Source of the DNA: Thermoproteota archaeon
GTDB taxonomy: Archaea; Korarchaeota; Korarchaeia; B14-G2
DNA: 7,177 nt
Reading direction: 5' to 3'
Assembly: GCA_003661385.1 (NCBI GenBank)
Contig: QMWA01000089.1
Coordinates: 1 to 7,177, forward strand
The position numbers were made by a program, and so were the translations under genes. Below, piece after piece: positions 1 through 6,072 of this stretch. The notes below the pieces were generated by a model. It did no database searches. It saw only the letters and a program-made list of their open reading frames with translations, and was not told the DNA's origin. Position 1 is the first letter of the stretch. Each line of letters opens with the position of its first letter.

Positions 1-959
1 CCCCTTGGGGCTAGGGATGCAGCCAGCTCTGCTATGAACATGGGCATCCTCTCGTTGACCTCTCTAGCTGCCTTGACGAGCTGGAGGCTGAAGCCTTGGC
101 TCTCAGAGTCCTTGATGATGAAGTATGGGTCTTGTGGCAGGCAGTTCCCGCCGACGCCTGGGCCTGGGCTGAGGAAGCTGACTGTCGGCACTATGCTAGC
201 TAGCTTGAAGACTTCCCTGGCGTCCAGCCCCTTCAGCATGCAGTATACTGCGAGCTCGTTTGCTATAGCTATGTTTATGTCCCTGAAGACGTTCCCTAGG
301 ACCTTAGACGCCTCTGCTGCAGCCATGCTTGATGCCCTGTAGACCTCGACCTGGAAGACCTCCTTGAAGAGGAGCTCAGCTGCCTCAGCTGCTTCGCTCG
401 TGTATCCACCGACCACCCTGGGGTATGTGTAGAGGTCCTTCATTATCCTGCCAGCTTTCCCGTGGATTGGGACATAGGCCATCAGGTAGTCTATGCCGTG
501 AGCTAGGCCCTCTGACTCTATAGCTGGCATCGCTATGGCCTCTGTGACGCCTGGCGCTACGTTGCTCTCTAGCACCGCTAGCATCGGCTTTGAAGCCAGC
601 TTTGCAGCCTCCTTGAAGGAGCTCCCTATCCCGCTGTAGTCTGGGTTTCTCCTAGAGTCCAAGCCAGTTGGAACAATGTTGACTATTATGCTGCACCCCT
701 TGAGCACGCGGTAGTCTGTTGAGACATCGATCCTGTCAGCGACCTCTCTGAGCGCCTCCTCGAGGCCAGGCTCAGGGTATGGGCTTCTGCCGCTCCTCAC
801 AGCCTCTATGACAGCTGGGTTGGTGTCTACTCCACGTACTTGGAAGCCTGCTTTAGCGAAGGCTACTGCAGTTGGGAGCCCCATCTTCCCCAGGGCTATC
901 ACACCGACCTCTGCTGTCCTTTTCCTTATCTGCTCAGACAGCTCCTCAAGCAGGCTCAT
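1..959 (-). CDS. Nucleotide-sugar dehydrogenase (UDP-glucose/GDP-mannose dehydrogenase family), 3' end outside the window
   Basis: The first 319 residues are present, read from the ATG at 957-959; the C-terminus lies beyond base 1. The family oxidises the sugar C6 of an NDP-sugar to a uronic acid with NAD, in the cytoplasm, supplying surface glycans. An N-terminal Rossmann motif VIALGKMGLP (residues 20-29) resembles the usual VIGLGYVGLP. The central helix has K219 and N223 in an SKVLGNVFRDINIAIANE stretch, and the cysteine loop GPGVGGNCLPQDP (266-278) carries C273 and D277. Conserved RVVGG is at 181-185. Unusual features: the first Gly of GxGxxG is Ala22, the usual EST reads ESN (131-133), and the usual PE(R/F) loop reads PIHGKAG (164-170), so catalytic Thr and Glu positions are altered. 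Its start overlaps the SCP2 gene end by 14 bp. The family is secure; the exact substrate (UDP-ManNAc, UDP-Glc or other) is not. Confidence 0.9.
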   Translation of the reverse strand, partial: MSLLEELSEQIRKRTAEVGVIALGKMGLPTAVAFAKAGFQVRGVDTNPAVIEAVRSGRSPYPEPGLEEALREVADRIDVSTDYRVLKGCSIIVNIVPTGLDSRRNPDYSGIGSSFKEAAKLASKPMLAVLESNVAPGVTEAIAMPAIESEGLAHGIDYLMAYVPIHGKAGRIMKDLYTYPRVVGGYTSEAAEAAELLFKEVFQVEVYRASSMAAAEASKVLGNVFRDINIAIANELAVYCMLKGLDAREVFKLASIVPTVSFLSPGPGVGGNCLPQDPYFIIKDSESQGFSLQLVKAAREVNERMPMFIAELAASLAPR

Positions 960-1326
960 GGTCTCTCCCTAGGAGAAGGCGAGCTAGCTTCAGCAGGTGC
1001 TCGGTCTCGTGCATTGCGCCCTCTACTACCAGAGTCCAGTCTCTTGTCAAGGCCTTTACGCTAGCTCTCCCGAGGAGCATGTCGACTAAGGTGCTTTCCT
1101 CAGCTATGTAGTGCACGTCTGGAGCAGGGTACTCCCCCTCCTTGAGTTCTATGCTGCCGTCCGCGTAGAGAACTAGGTAGAGCTTCTCTCCTCCAGCTTT
1201 GAACTGCAGCACCTTCCCAGGGTAGTGGCTGCATGCCTTCGCTATGAGCTCCCTGGCTTCCCTGCTTTCTCTCGCCTTCTTGACCAGCTCCTCAAGAACC
1301 CCTCTGAGGCTGGCCACCTGCATCAT
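946..1326 (-). CDS. SCP2 sterol-binding-domain-like protein
   Basis: This is a 126-residue protein made of essentially one SCP2-type domain. SCP2 folds bind hydrophobic ligands such as fatty acyl chains or sterols in a tunnel; the ligand here is unknown, and no signal peptide is present, so a cytoplasmic role is inferred. The support is a family-like layout: a helix at about 7-33, strands around residues 38-63, then PDVHYIAEESTLVDMLLGR (69-87), matching the usual 'PD.ti.g....l..ll.G' block, WTLVVEG (97-103) matching 'GklkieG', and a closing helix LLKLARLL (111-118). Two adjacent ATGs exist (1326 and 1323); GGAG lies 7 nt before the first. The gene overlaps the preceding small gene by 35 bp and the dehydrogenase by 14 bp, so it is probably translated in one coupled string. 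The family call is by motif pattern only, without a profile search. Confidence 0.75.
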   Translation of the reverse strand: MMQVASLRGVLEELVKKARESREARELIAKACSHYPGKVLQFKAGGEKLYLVLYADGSIELKEGEYPAPDVHYIAEESTLVDMLLGRASVKALTRDWTLVVEGAMHETEHLLKLARLLLGRDHEPA

Positions 1327-1576
1327 CCTCGTGCTCCACTCTCTTAACCCACTCCATTATGGCGGCTTTCGCAGCCTCGTTGACGTTCCTGTGGGATATG
1401 CTGCCATACTTTGCCTTGACTGCGCTCAGGAACCTCTGGTACTCGATGTGGTCGAATATCACAACTACACGCCCCATCCTGGTCTTCACTAGGGCCTCTC
1501 CTAGGAGGCTTTCCCTGAGGAATGGGCTCGTTATGTCCTCTCTCTTAAGGCGAGGGTAGCCTAGGTACTCAGCCAT
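1292..1576 (-). CDS. Small protein with ribbon-helix-helix-like core (second of two in tandem)
   Basis: This is a 94-residue protein starting at the ATG at 1576. A longer reading from a GTG at 1585 is possible, but that GTG lies inside a strong SD (AGGAGGTG, 1583-1590) placed 6 nt before the ATG, so the ATG is preferred. Residues 36-78 resemble a ribbon-helix-helix: a short strand RVVVIFD, an amphipathic helix EYQRFLSAVKAKYG (45-58), a turn SISHRN, and a second helix NEAAKAAIMEWVKRV (66-80). Proteins of this type are DNA-binding repressors or antitoxins, usually as dimers. An N-terminal arm of about 35 residues (KREDITSPFLRESLLGEALVKTR) is not recognised, and the hydrophilic C-terminal tail (81-94) falls in the region overlapping the SCP2 gene. 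It overlaps the upstream ribbon-helix-helix gene by 8 bp. No toxin gene is adjacent. DNA binding is inferred from the fold pattern only. Confidence 0.65.
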   Translation of the reverse strand: MAEYLGYPRLKREDITSPFLRESLLGEALVKTRMGRVVVIFDHIEYQRFLSAVKAKYGSISHRNVNEAAKAAIMEWVKRVEHEDDAGGQPQRGS

Positions 1577-1811
1577 GTGCCTCACCTCCTAGCTCGTGGT
1601 AGCCTACGATGTAGGGCCATGCCACAACTATCCTCTTCGCACTGGGGCCTGCCTCCTTCCACTCACCGTACCAGAGCTTCCCTCCTCGCTCTCTGAAGAA
1701 GCTTATGAGCACTAGCTCTGCTGCCTCCTCTGGCGTCAGCTTGGCGGACTTAGCCTGCTCTACTAGCTTGCTGTACACGTCATCTGGCAAGCTTAGCGTG
1801 AGCTTGGGCAG
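1569..1811 (-). CDS. Small ribbon-helix-helix-like protein, probable CTG start
   Basis: The protein has 80 residues if read from the CTG at 1809-1811. The first conventional start is a TTG at 1790, but that would remove the strand of the fold and has no SD. From the CTG the protein begins PKLTLSLPDDVY, a typical ribbon-helix-helix strand and turn, followed by helix A (VYSKLVEQAKSAKL, 12-25) and helix B (TPEEAAELVLISFFRER, 26-42). AGGAGGTG (1817-1824) sits 5 nt before the CTG. The remaining 38 residues (GGKLWYGEWKEAG and a W-P-Y-rich end) are an unrecognised C-terminal extension that could bind a ligand or partner. The gene begins 1 bp after the nitroreductase stop and ends 8 bp inside the next small gene. 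A DNA-binding regulator or antitoxin-type role is inferred; the target is unknown. Confidence 0.65.
   Translation of the reverse strand: MPKLTLSLPDDVYSKLVEQAKSAKLTPEEAAELVLISFFRERGGKLWYGEWKEAGPSAKRIVVAWPYIVGYHELGGEAHG
1583..1590 (-). promoter_or_regulatory. Ribosome binding site deciding the start of the second ribbon-helix-helix gene
   Basis: AGGAGGTG on the minus strand is placed 6 nt before ATG 1576. The longer reading starts with a GTG that is part of this motif, so the ATG is the better start. Motif and spacing match those before CTG 1811. Confidence 0.65.
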
Positions 1812-1812
1812 G

Positions 1813-2508
1813 CTACCACCTCCTGCCTCTGAATGCTAGCCTGATGTATGGGTTGCCCCACCTCTCAGCGTAGAACATGCCCTCCATCGGGAACCTGGAC
1901 GGCCCAGCCATCCTAGGGCGCTTTGGGACGCCTATGTGCAGCGCTCCGATAGGCTTCCAGCTCCTTGGGACCCCTAGGGCCTCGCATACCACCTCAGCTC
2001 TCCTGGGGTCCATTGCTGGGAAGGCCTGGTAGCCTACTCCGTAGCCTAGGGCTGTAGCTGCCAGCCACATGTTCTGGAATGCCATCCCTATGACTACTGA
2101 GCCGAATAGCTCATGTGGGTATATGAGGGGGGAGTCCTGGAATACCTCTGAGCTGAACCCGATCACTATGGTGTCTGCCTTCTCAGGGTACCTGAATAGG
2201 GTGCCGTCTCGCATCCTCTTGAATATGGAGGGCCTCTTCTCCTCTGGGATGTACCAGAGCCTGCCTTGTGCGAGCTCATATGGGTACATTCCGAAGAGCT
2301 CTTGTGCAGCCTCCTGGCATAGGTCTGCCATGAACCTCTTGAAGTCCTTGTCCTCTCTTATGACGATGTACCTCACCATCTGCATGTTCTCTGGTGATGG
2401 AGCGTACCTGGCGGCGTCGAGGATCTTCTCTATGTCCTCGGGGGGGATCTCCTCTCCAGTAAACTCTCTGATGCTTCTCCTCCTCCTTATTGCGGTAAAG
2501 ACGTCCAT
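1813..2508 (-). CDS. Nitroreductase-family flavoprotein
   Basis: This is a 231-residue protein with the expected length and layout of the FMN-dependent nitroreductase fold, which uses NAD(P)H to reduce quinones, nitro compounds, or other substrates; many archaeal members have unknown natural substrates. The FMN phosphate-binding start is RRSIREF (10-16), followed by helix ILDAARYAPSPENMQ (29-43), equivalent to the 'aP.a.N.qp' segment. The block QNMWLAATALGYGVGY (145-160) is the usual dimer/cofactor helix, and KPIGALHIGVPKRP (185-198) is the usual late strand plus positively charged end. The acidic/aromatic stretch around 62-108 is longer than in minimal members. The ATG at 2508 has AGGTGGTGG just upstream (2513-2521). 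It is separated by 34 bp from the preceding secreted-protein gene and by 1 bp from the next small gene, suggesting one transcript. Family membership is firm; the substrate is unknown. Confidence 0.9.
   Translation of the reverse strand: MDVFTAIRRRRSIREFTGEEIPPEDIEKILDAARYAPSPENMQMVRYIVIREDKDFKRFMADLCQEAAQELFGMYPYELAQGRLWYIPEEKRPSIFKRMRDGTLFRYPEKADTIVIGFSSEVFQDSPLIYPHELFGSVVIGMAFQNMWLAATALGYGVGYQAFPAMDPRRAEVVCEALGVPRSWKPIGALHIGVPKRPRMAGPSRFPMEGMFYAERWGNPYIRLAFRGRRW
1817..1824 (-). promoter_or_regulatory. Ribosome binding site for the CTG-started small gene
   Basis: AGGAGGTG on the minus strand is a near-perfect complement to the archaeal 16S rRNA 3' end. It lies in the last codons of the nitroreductase gene and is 5 nt before CTG 1811. 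It is the best evidence for that unusual start, since TTG 1790 has no such motif nearby. Confidence 0.6.
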
Positions 2509-2542
2509 GCTGCCACCACCTAGATGGTGCTACTAAAAGTAT

Positions 2543-3340
2543 CTATGGGAGGCCACTTGGCAGCTCAGCTCCCTCAGCTGTAGGCCTACCACCCTCCTTT
2601 GGGAAGTAGAGCTCAAGCAGCTTCTCAAGCGTGTCCGCAGCCTCCTCGTATCTGCCTTCCTCTATGGCCTTCTCCAGGTAGTCTAGTATCTCCTCTGGTA
2701 TCTTGCCCTCCAGCTGCTTTAACATCTCCTCTAGGGCTGCTTTAGCCATCTTCTCAGCTCTCTTCGCGTGGACATGTGATGAGACGTATTCTCTGCTGGC
2801 GTAGTAGTTTTCAGCTGAGCTGAGCTCCATTTTGGCTCCTGTCAGCTGTGTTGTGTCAGGGAACACGCCAGCATCCTGCATTGCCTTCGCTGCCCTCTCA
2901 GCTGCGTTGACTGCCTCCCTAGCCCTGCTGAGCTGCTTACCTGCTGTCTTGGGGCCTATCCTCCTGCTCAGGTGCTCCTTCAGGTAATCTCTTAGGATGC
3001 GGGCTTCAGTCGGGATCTGCTCGAGCTCTGATGGAGAGGTCTCCTCTCCCCTCGCAGCCCTCCTCTTGAGCTCGCTCAGCATGTACCTGAGCCTGTTCAG
3101 CCTCTGAACTGCCTCACGTGGCAGGGACCTGAAGAACTCCCTGTAGACGCTGGCGTACTCCTCGGTCTCAGCGACCTCCCTCTCAGCTATCTCAAGGTAC
3201 TGCTCAGCCCATGTCTTCTGCTCTACCTGAGGCTGTGTGGCCTCAGGCTGCGTGACAGCTGGCTCAGCTGGCCTTAGAGAGAAGGCTAGGAGAAGTGTTA
3301 TAAGAGTGAGCACAGAGGAGACTATCATCTGAAGCCTCAA
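2543..3340 (-). CDS. Secreted or membrane-anchored alpha-helical protein, unknown function
   Basis: The protein has 265 residues from a TTG at 3340, or 261 from the ATG at 3328; the latter has GAGG 6 nt before it, the former a weaker AGGT and a positively charged MRLQ n-region. The hydrophobic segment MIVSSVLTLITLLLAFSL (5-22) is a signal peptide or anchor, placing the rest outside the membrane. A short Pro/Thr/Gln-rich linker (23-42) precedes mostly charged helices with coiled-coil character (44-130). The region 139-208 has alternating Ala/Glu/Lys helices with a pattern such as SSAENYYASREYVSSHVHAK, similar to extracytoplasmic helical-repeat proteins of the DUF4398 kind, but no firm match is claimed. 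Two further helices (214-244) look TPR-like (EKAIEEGRYEEAADTLEKLL). It is the head of the minus-strand string and is divergent from the MoxR operon, so it may be a substrate or partner of that system. Confidence 0.8.
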   Translation of the reverse strand: MRLQMIVSSVLTLITLLLAFSLRPAEPAVTQPEATQPQVEQKTWAEQYLEIAEREVAETEEYASVYREFFRSLPREAVQRLNRLRYMLSELKRRAARGEETSPSELEQIPTEARILRDYLKEHLSRRIGPKTAGKQLSRAREAVNAAERAAKAMQDAGVFPDTTQLTGAKMELSSAENYYASREYVSSHVHAKRAEKMAKAALEEMLKQLEGKIPEEILDYLEKAIEEGRYEEAADTLEKLLELYFPKEGGRPTAEGAELPSGLP

Positions 3341-3364
3341 GCTGACCTAGGTGCCAGGCTGTGA

Positions 3365-3382
3365 TCTAGGATAAAAGGGTTT
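3365..3382. promoter_or_regulatory. Candidate TATA element in the divergent intergenic gap
   Basis: The 50 bp between the two gene strings is mostly mixed-sequence, with one AT-rich core, ATAAAAG at 3371-3377. Read on the minus strand it is CTTTTAT, about 34 bp before the TTG start and about 46 bp before the ATG at 3328. That would give a short leader of roughly 8 or 20 nt, so it suits the minus-strand gene best. On the plus strand it lies only about 17 bp before the ATG at 3391, closer than the usual 22-27 bp to a start site. Either the plus operon uses a start just inside the annotated gene, or its promoter differs. The call is from spacing and composition only. Confidence 0.4.
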
Positions 3383-3390
3383 AGGGGAGT

Positions 3391-4179
3391 ATGGTGAGGA
3401 GGCTGATAGCTGCTACAGCAGCCCTGTGCGCTGCCATGCTTTCCTGTAGGCTTACGTGGCCTGCTACAGCAGCTCCAGCGTTTATAGCGACCCTAACGCT
3501 GTACTATGCCACTGTGGCCTTCAGCCCATCCTCAGCTGCAGCTGTCACCTCAGCTTTCTGCCTTGGGGGGCTTCTCTCTTCAATCGGCTCCAGCCTAGGG
3601 CCTCTCGAGGCCTCTACGCTGGTTCCTGTCTTCTCAAGCTTCTACCCAGTTCAAGCTGTCAGGTACTATCGGGGGGTTGAGTGGAGGGAGGCTTCTCCCA
3701 TAGGCTTCCTCCTGCTGTCTACTGGAGCTCTGACTCTCGCCTTCACTACGCCTGAGAGCGATAGGAGCATTGAGGTGGCAGGGAGGTGGCTTCTGCTGGC
3801 GCTGAGCCAGCTTCTTGGGGTTGTGGCTGGGAGCTGGATGGCTTCACGCCAGCCTAGAGAGGCTGAGGCTGAGGACGTGTGGAGGATTGGAGAGCTGAGA
3901 GACGCTGAGAGGATGCTTGCCCTAGGAGACTACAGGTCAGCTTTAATGACTGCATGTGGCATAATCGAGTGGGCTCTAAGGACGAGGATGGGGCTTCCAG
4001 ATGGGATGCTGACTGAGGACATTGCTAGAGCAGCTGAGGAAGCTGGTGTGGATTGCAGGAAGGCCTTAGCCGCCCGGGATAGGGTGCTCTACCTTGGGGG
4101 AGGCGTAGACAGGGATGAAGCTGAGCAGGCTGTGTACGCTGCCAGAGAGCTCTTGAGGAGGGTTGGGAGATGGAAGTAG
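3391..4179 (+). CDS. Multi-pass membrane protein with C-terminal HEPN-like helical domain (MoxR operon head)
   Basis: This 262-residue protein has two parts. Residues 1-152 hold four clear hydrophobic segments (about 27-44, 47-66, 102-119, 129-150) plus a weaker one at 4-19, suggesting four or five membrane passes. Residues 165-262 are a soluble helical domain: a helix with ERMLALGDYRSALMTACGII (173-192), EWALRTRMG, then AARDRVLYLGGG (227-238) and a last helix EAEQAVYAARELLRRV (243-258). That order, including an R-x-R-V-x-x-G-G turn before the final helix, resembles HEPN or DUF4145-type domains, but the HEPN catalytic His position is Tyr234, so nuclease activity is not expected. A GTG at 3394 is an alternative start (GGAG at 3386-3389). 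The gene overlaps MoxR by 10 bp. Many MoxR operons carry a DUF4129 membrane protein; this may be its functional equivalent. Gene existence is firm; the domain assignment is tentative. Confidence 0.8.
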   Translation: MVRRLIAATAALCAAMLSCRLTWPATAAPAFIATLTLYYATVAFSPSSAAAVTSAFCLGGLLSSIGSSLGPLEASTLVPVFSSFYPVQAVRYYRGVEWREASPIGFLLLSTGALTLAFTTPESDRSIEVAGRWLLLALSQLLGVVAGSWMASRQPREAEAEDVWRIGELRDAERMLALGDYRSALMTACGIIEWALRTRMGLPDGMLTEDIARAAEEAGVDCRKALAARDRVLYLGGGVDRDEAEQAVYAARELLRRVGRWK

Positions 4180-5198
4180 ACTTATCTGAGCTAGGTGAGA
4201 GGATCCTGACAGCTGTGGAGAGGAGGATAGTTGGGATGAGGGACATAGTTGAGAAGGTCTTGGTCTCGCTGCTGTGCGGAGGCCATGTGCTGCTTGAGGG
4301 GGTTCCAGGGCTTGCTAAGACCATGCTAGCTAGGACCATCGCAGACTGCATCCAGGGGGTGGAGTTCAGGAGGATCCAGTTCACACCAGACTTGCTGCCA
4401 GCAGACATAGTTGGAAGTGAGGTGTACAACTTTGAGAAGCACAGGTTTGAGGTGAGGTTTGGGCCTGTCTTCACGAACCTGCTTCTGGCAGATGAGGTCA
4501 ACAGGGCTCCGCCGAAGACCCAGTCGGCGCTCCTTGAGTGCATGCAGGAGAAGCAGGTCACAATCGGGGGGAGGACCTTCAGGCTTGAGGAGCCGTTCAT
4601 GGTGATAGCTACACAAAACCCCCTTGAGATGGAGGGCGTATACCCCCTTCCTGAAGCTCAGGTTGACAGGTTCCTCATGAAGCTAGTCTTCACCTACCCG
4701 AGCTTCGAGGAGGAAGAGGAGATAGTGTCAAGGTACATGTCTGGGCTTGAGATCAGCGTTGAGCCTGTGGCAACCAGGGAAGAGGTGCTGAAGGCTCAAG
4801 CTGAAGTCGGTAAGGTGCTTGTCCCAAGGCTGGTCAAGAGATACGCTATACTGCTGGGTAGAGCTACTAGGCCAGGAGAGGAGCACACCCCACAAGCTGT
4901 CAGGAAGTATGTGAGGTGGGGTGTCAGCCCTAGAGCCATCCTGTTCCTGGTGAGGTGCAGCATGGCCTTAGCTGCTCTGAGAGGGAGAGGCTATGTGCTG
5001 CCAGAGGATGTGAGGTACATGGTGTACGATGTCTTCAGGCATAGGGTGATACTGACACCTGAAGCTGAGCTTGAAGGGGTTAGAGTTGAGGATGTGATAG
5101 CTGAGGTCGTTGAGCACACCCCAGCACCATCCCTATCTGAGGTCAGGGAGGATGTAGCTGCGTACTATGAGACTGGTGTGAGGTTTGAGCGAAGCTGA
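4170..5198 (+). CDS. MoxR-family AAA+ ATPase
   Basis: This 342-residue protein is a complete MoxR-type AAA+ ATPase. It carries Walker A GVPGLAKT (44-51), Walker B LLLADEVNR (104-112) followed by the family-typical APPKTQSALLECMQE (113-127), the sensor 1 motif ATQNP (147-151), the PEAQVDRF arginine-finger region (161-168) and a sensor 2 region GVSPRA (251-256). The C-terminal helical lid (from about 200) includes EEHTPQAVRKYVRWGVSPRA. MoxR proteins use ATP hydrolysis to remodel or load metals/cofactors into partner proteins, often through VWA (metal-ion-dependent adhesion site, MIDAS) proteins, and this gene is followed directly by DUF58 and VWA genes. The ATG at 4170 has GGAGGGT (4157-4163) 6 nt upstream. 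It overlaps the previous gene by 10 bp and the next by 14 bp. The client proteins are unknown. Confidence 0.95.
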   Translation: MEVDLSELGERILTAVERRIVGMRDIVEKVLVSLLCGGHVLLEGVPGLAKTMLARTIADCIQGVEFRRIQFTPDLLPADIVGSEVYNFEKHRFEVRFGPVFTNLLLADEVNRAPPKTQSALLECMQEKQVTIGGRTFRLEEPFMVIATQNPLEMEGVYPLPEAQVDRFLMKLVFTYPSFEEEEEIVSRYMSGLEISVEPVATREEVLKAQAEVGKVLVPRLVKRYAILLGRATRPGEEHTPQAVRKYVRWGVSPRAILFLVRCSMALAALRGRGYVLPEDVRYMVYDVFRHRVILTPEAELEGVRVEDVIAEVVEHTPAPSLSEVREDVAAYYETGVRFERS

Positions 5199-6072
5199 CC
5201 CCTGCAGGAAGCTATCAGAGCTTGAGAGGAGGGTTAAGGTAAGGGTGAGGTTCGCGCTATCAGGTGAGAAGGCCAGCAGGTTTAGGGGGCTTGGCACAGA
5301 GTTCTATGGGCACAAGAAGTACGAGTACGGGGATGACAGCAGGCACATAGACTGGGCTGCATCCCTCAGGACTGGAGCTCTGACCAAGGCTGAGCTCCAG
5401 GTCAAGACATTCGCTCAGGAGGTGGGGGTGCCCTGCTTCATAGTGCTGGATGCAAGCAGGTCCATGGGGTATGAGGCTGGGAAGAGGAGGCTTAGCATAC
5501 TGGCAGCTGCTACAGTAGCTTACTTCGCAGCCCAGATGAGGGATAACATCACCCTGGTGCTGGTCTCAGAGAAGACGAGGGTGGTGTCAGCTTCAGGGAG
5601 GAGGGGGGTGTATAGGGTTCTCAGAGAGGTCTGTAGCTGCAGGTTTGACGGCGAGGTCACGGCTGAGATGGTTCTCAGAGCTGTTAGAGCAGCAGTGAAG
5701 AGGAGGGGGCACACCTACATGATATCAGACTTCATCTTCAGAGACCTAGAGAAGCTGCATGCAGTCGTGGAGTACATCAGGAGCCTCGGGGGAAGCTACC
5801 TTACGCTAGTGCAGGTGCTGGAGAAGTGGGAGGAGGAGCTTCCCGAGGTCGGGTATGTGGCTCTAGCTGACCCAGAGACCGGTGAGGTCTCTGTCGTAGA
5901 TGCCTCAAGTAGGCGGGCTAGAGAAAGGCTGAGAGAAGCCATCTCAACGGTGCAGAGGAGCTTGGAGAGCATGAGAGCAGCAGGCTGCTCCTACATCAGG
6001 TTCCTTGGGGAGGGCAGTGTAGAAGAACTTATACTGGACTACCTCATGGCTAGGAGGTGGCTGTCAAAGTGA
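5185..6072 (+). CDS. DUF58 domain protein with degenerate VWA-like fold
   Basis: This 295-residue protein is the typical partner of MoxR in this operon type; no enzymatic activity is known for the family. The characteristic DUF58 block GDDSRHIDWAASLRTGALT (49-67) is present, followed by a VWA-like half with IVLDASRSM (86-94), the D-x-S-x-S MIDAS motif at 89-93, and an ISDF motif (about 174-180) near the expected second metal-site position. No transmembrane helix is obvious, so it is probably cytoplasmic. The start is a TTG at 5185, the first possible start after the in-frame TGA at 5179-5181, with GGTG 6 nt upstream. It overlaps MoxR by 14 bp and ends in a GTGA overlap with the VWA gene. By analogy it should work with the ATPase and membrane VWA protein in an assembly or maturation role. 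Confidence 0.92.
   Translation: MSEADPCRKLSELERRVKVRVRFALSGEKASRFRGLGTEFYGHKKYEYGDDSRHIDWAASLRTGALTKAELQVKTFAQEVGVPCFIVLDASRSMGYEAGKRRLSILAAATVAYFAAQMRDNITLVLVSEKTRVVSASGRRGVYRVLREVCSCRFDGEVTAEMVLRAVRAAVKRRGHTYMISDFIFRDLEKLHAVVEYIRSLGGSYLTLVQVLEKWEEELPEVGYVALADPETGEVSVVDASSRRARERLREAISTVQRSLESMRAAGCSYIRFLGEGSVEELILDYLMARRWLSK
6052..6059 (+). promoter_or_regulatory. Ribosome binding site for the VWA gene
   Basis: AGGAGGTG within the DUF58 coding end precedes GTG 6069 by 9 nt. The earlier GTG at 6057 is inside this motif. Together with the GTGA overlap this decides the start. Confidence 0.6.

Noticed and set aside
34-342. Plus-strand open frame opposite the dehydrogenase
   Set aside because: It lies antisense to a well-supported gene with recognisable family motifs and its translation shows no family pattern.
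2069-2536. Long plus-strand open frame of 155 codons opposite the nitroreductase
   Set aside because: It is an antisense shadow of a gene with clear nitroreductase motifs; the translation is low-complexity Ser/Met/Leu-rich without a recognisable fold.
2532-2541. TATA-like CTTTTAGTA before the nitroreductase gene on the minus strand
   Set aside because: Its distance from ATG 2508 would give a leaderless transcript that excludes the good SD at 2513-2521, and the 34-bp gap fits read-through from the upstream gene.
3345-3356. CCTAGGTGCCAG-like sequence also seen at 7012-7023
   Set aside because: It is a short match of about 12 bases, one copy within coding sequence, without further repeat copies; chance similarity is the simplest explanation.
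4025-4600. Long minus-strand open frame of 191 codons opposite MoxR
   Set aside because: It is antisense to the Walker A and Walker B region of MoxR, and its Ser/Pro/Leu-rich product is typical of reverse-strand reading of GC-rich genes.
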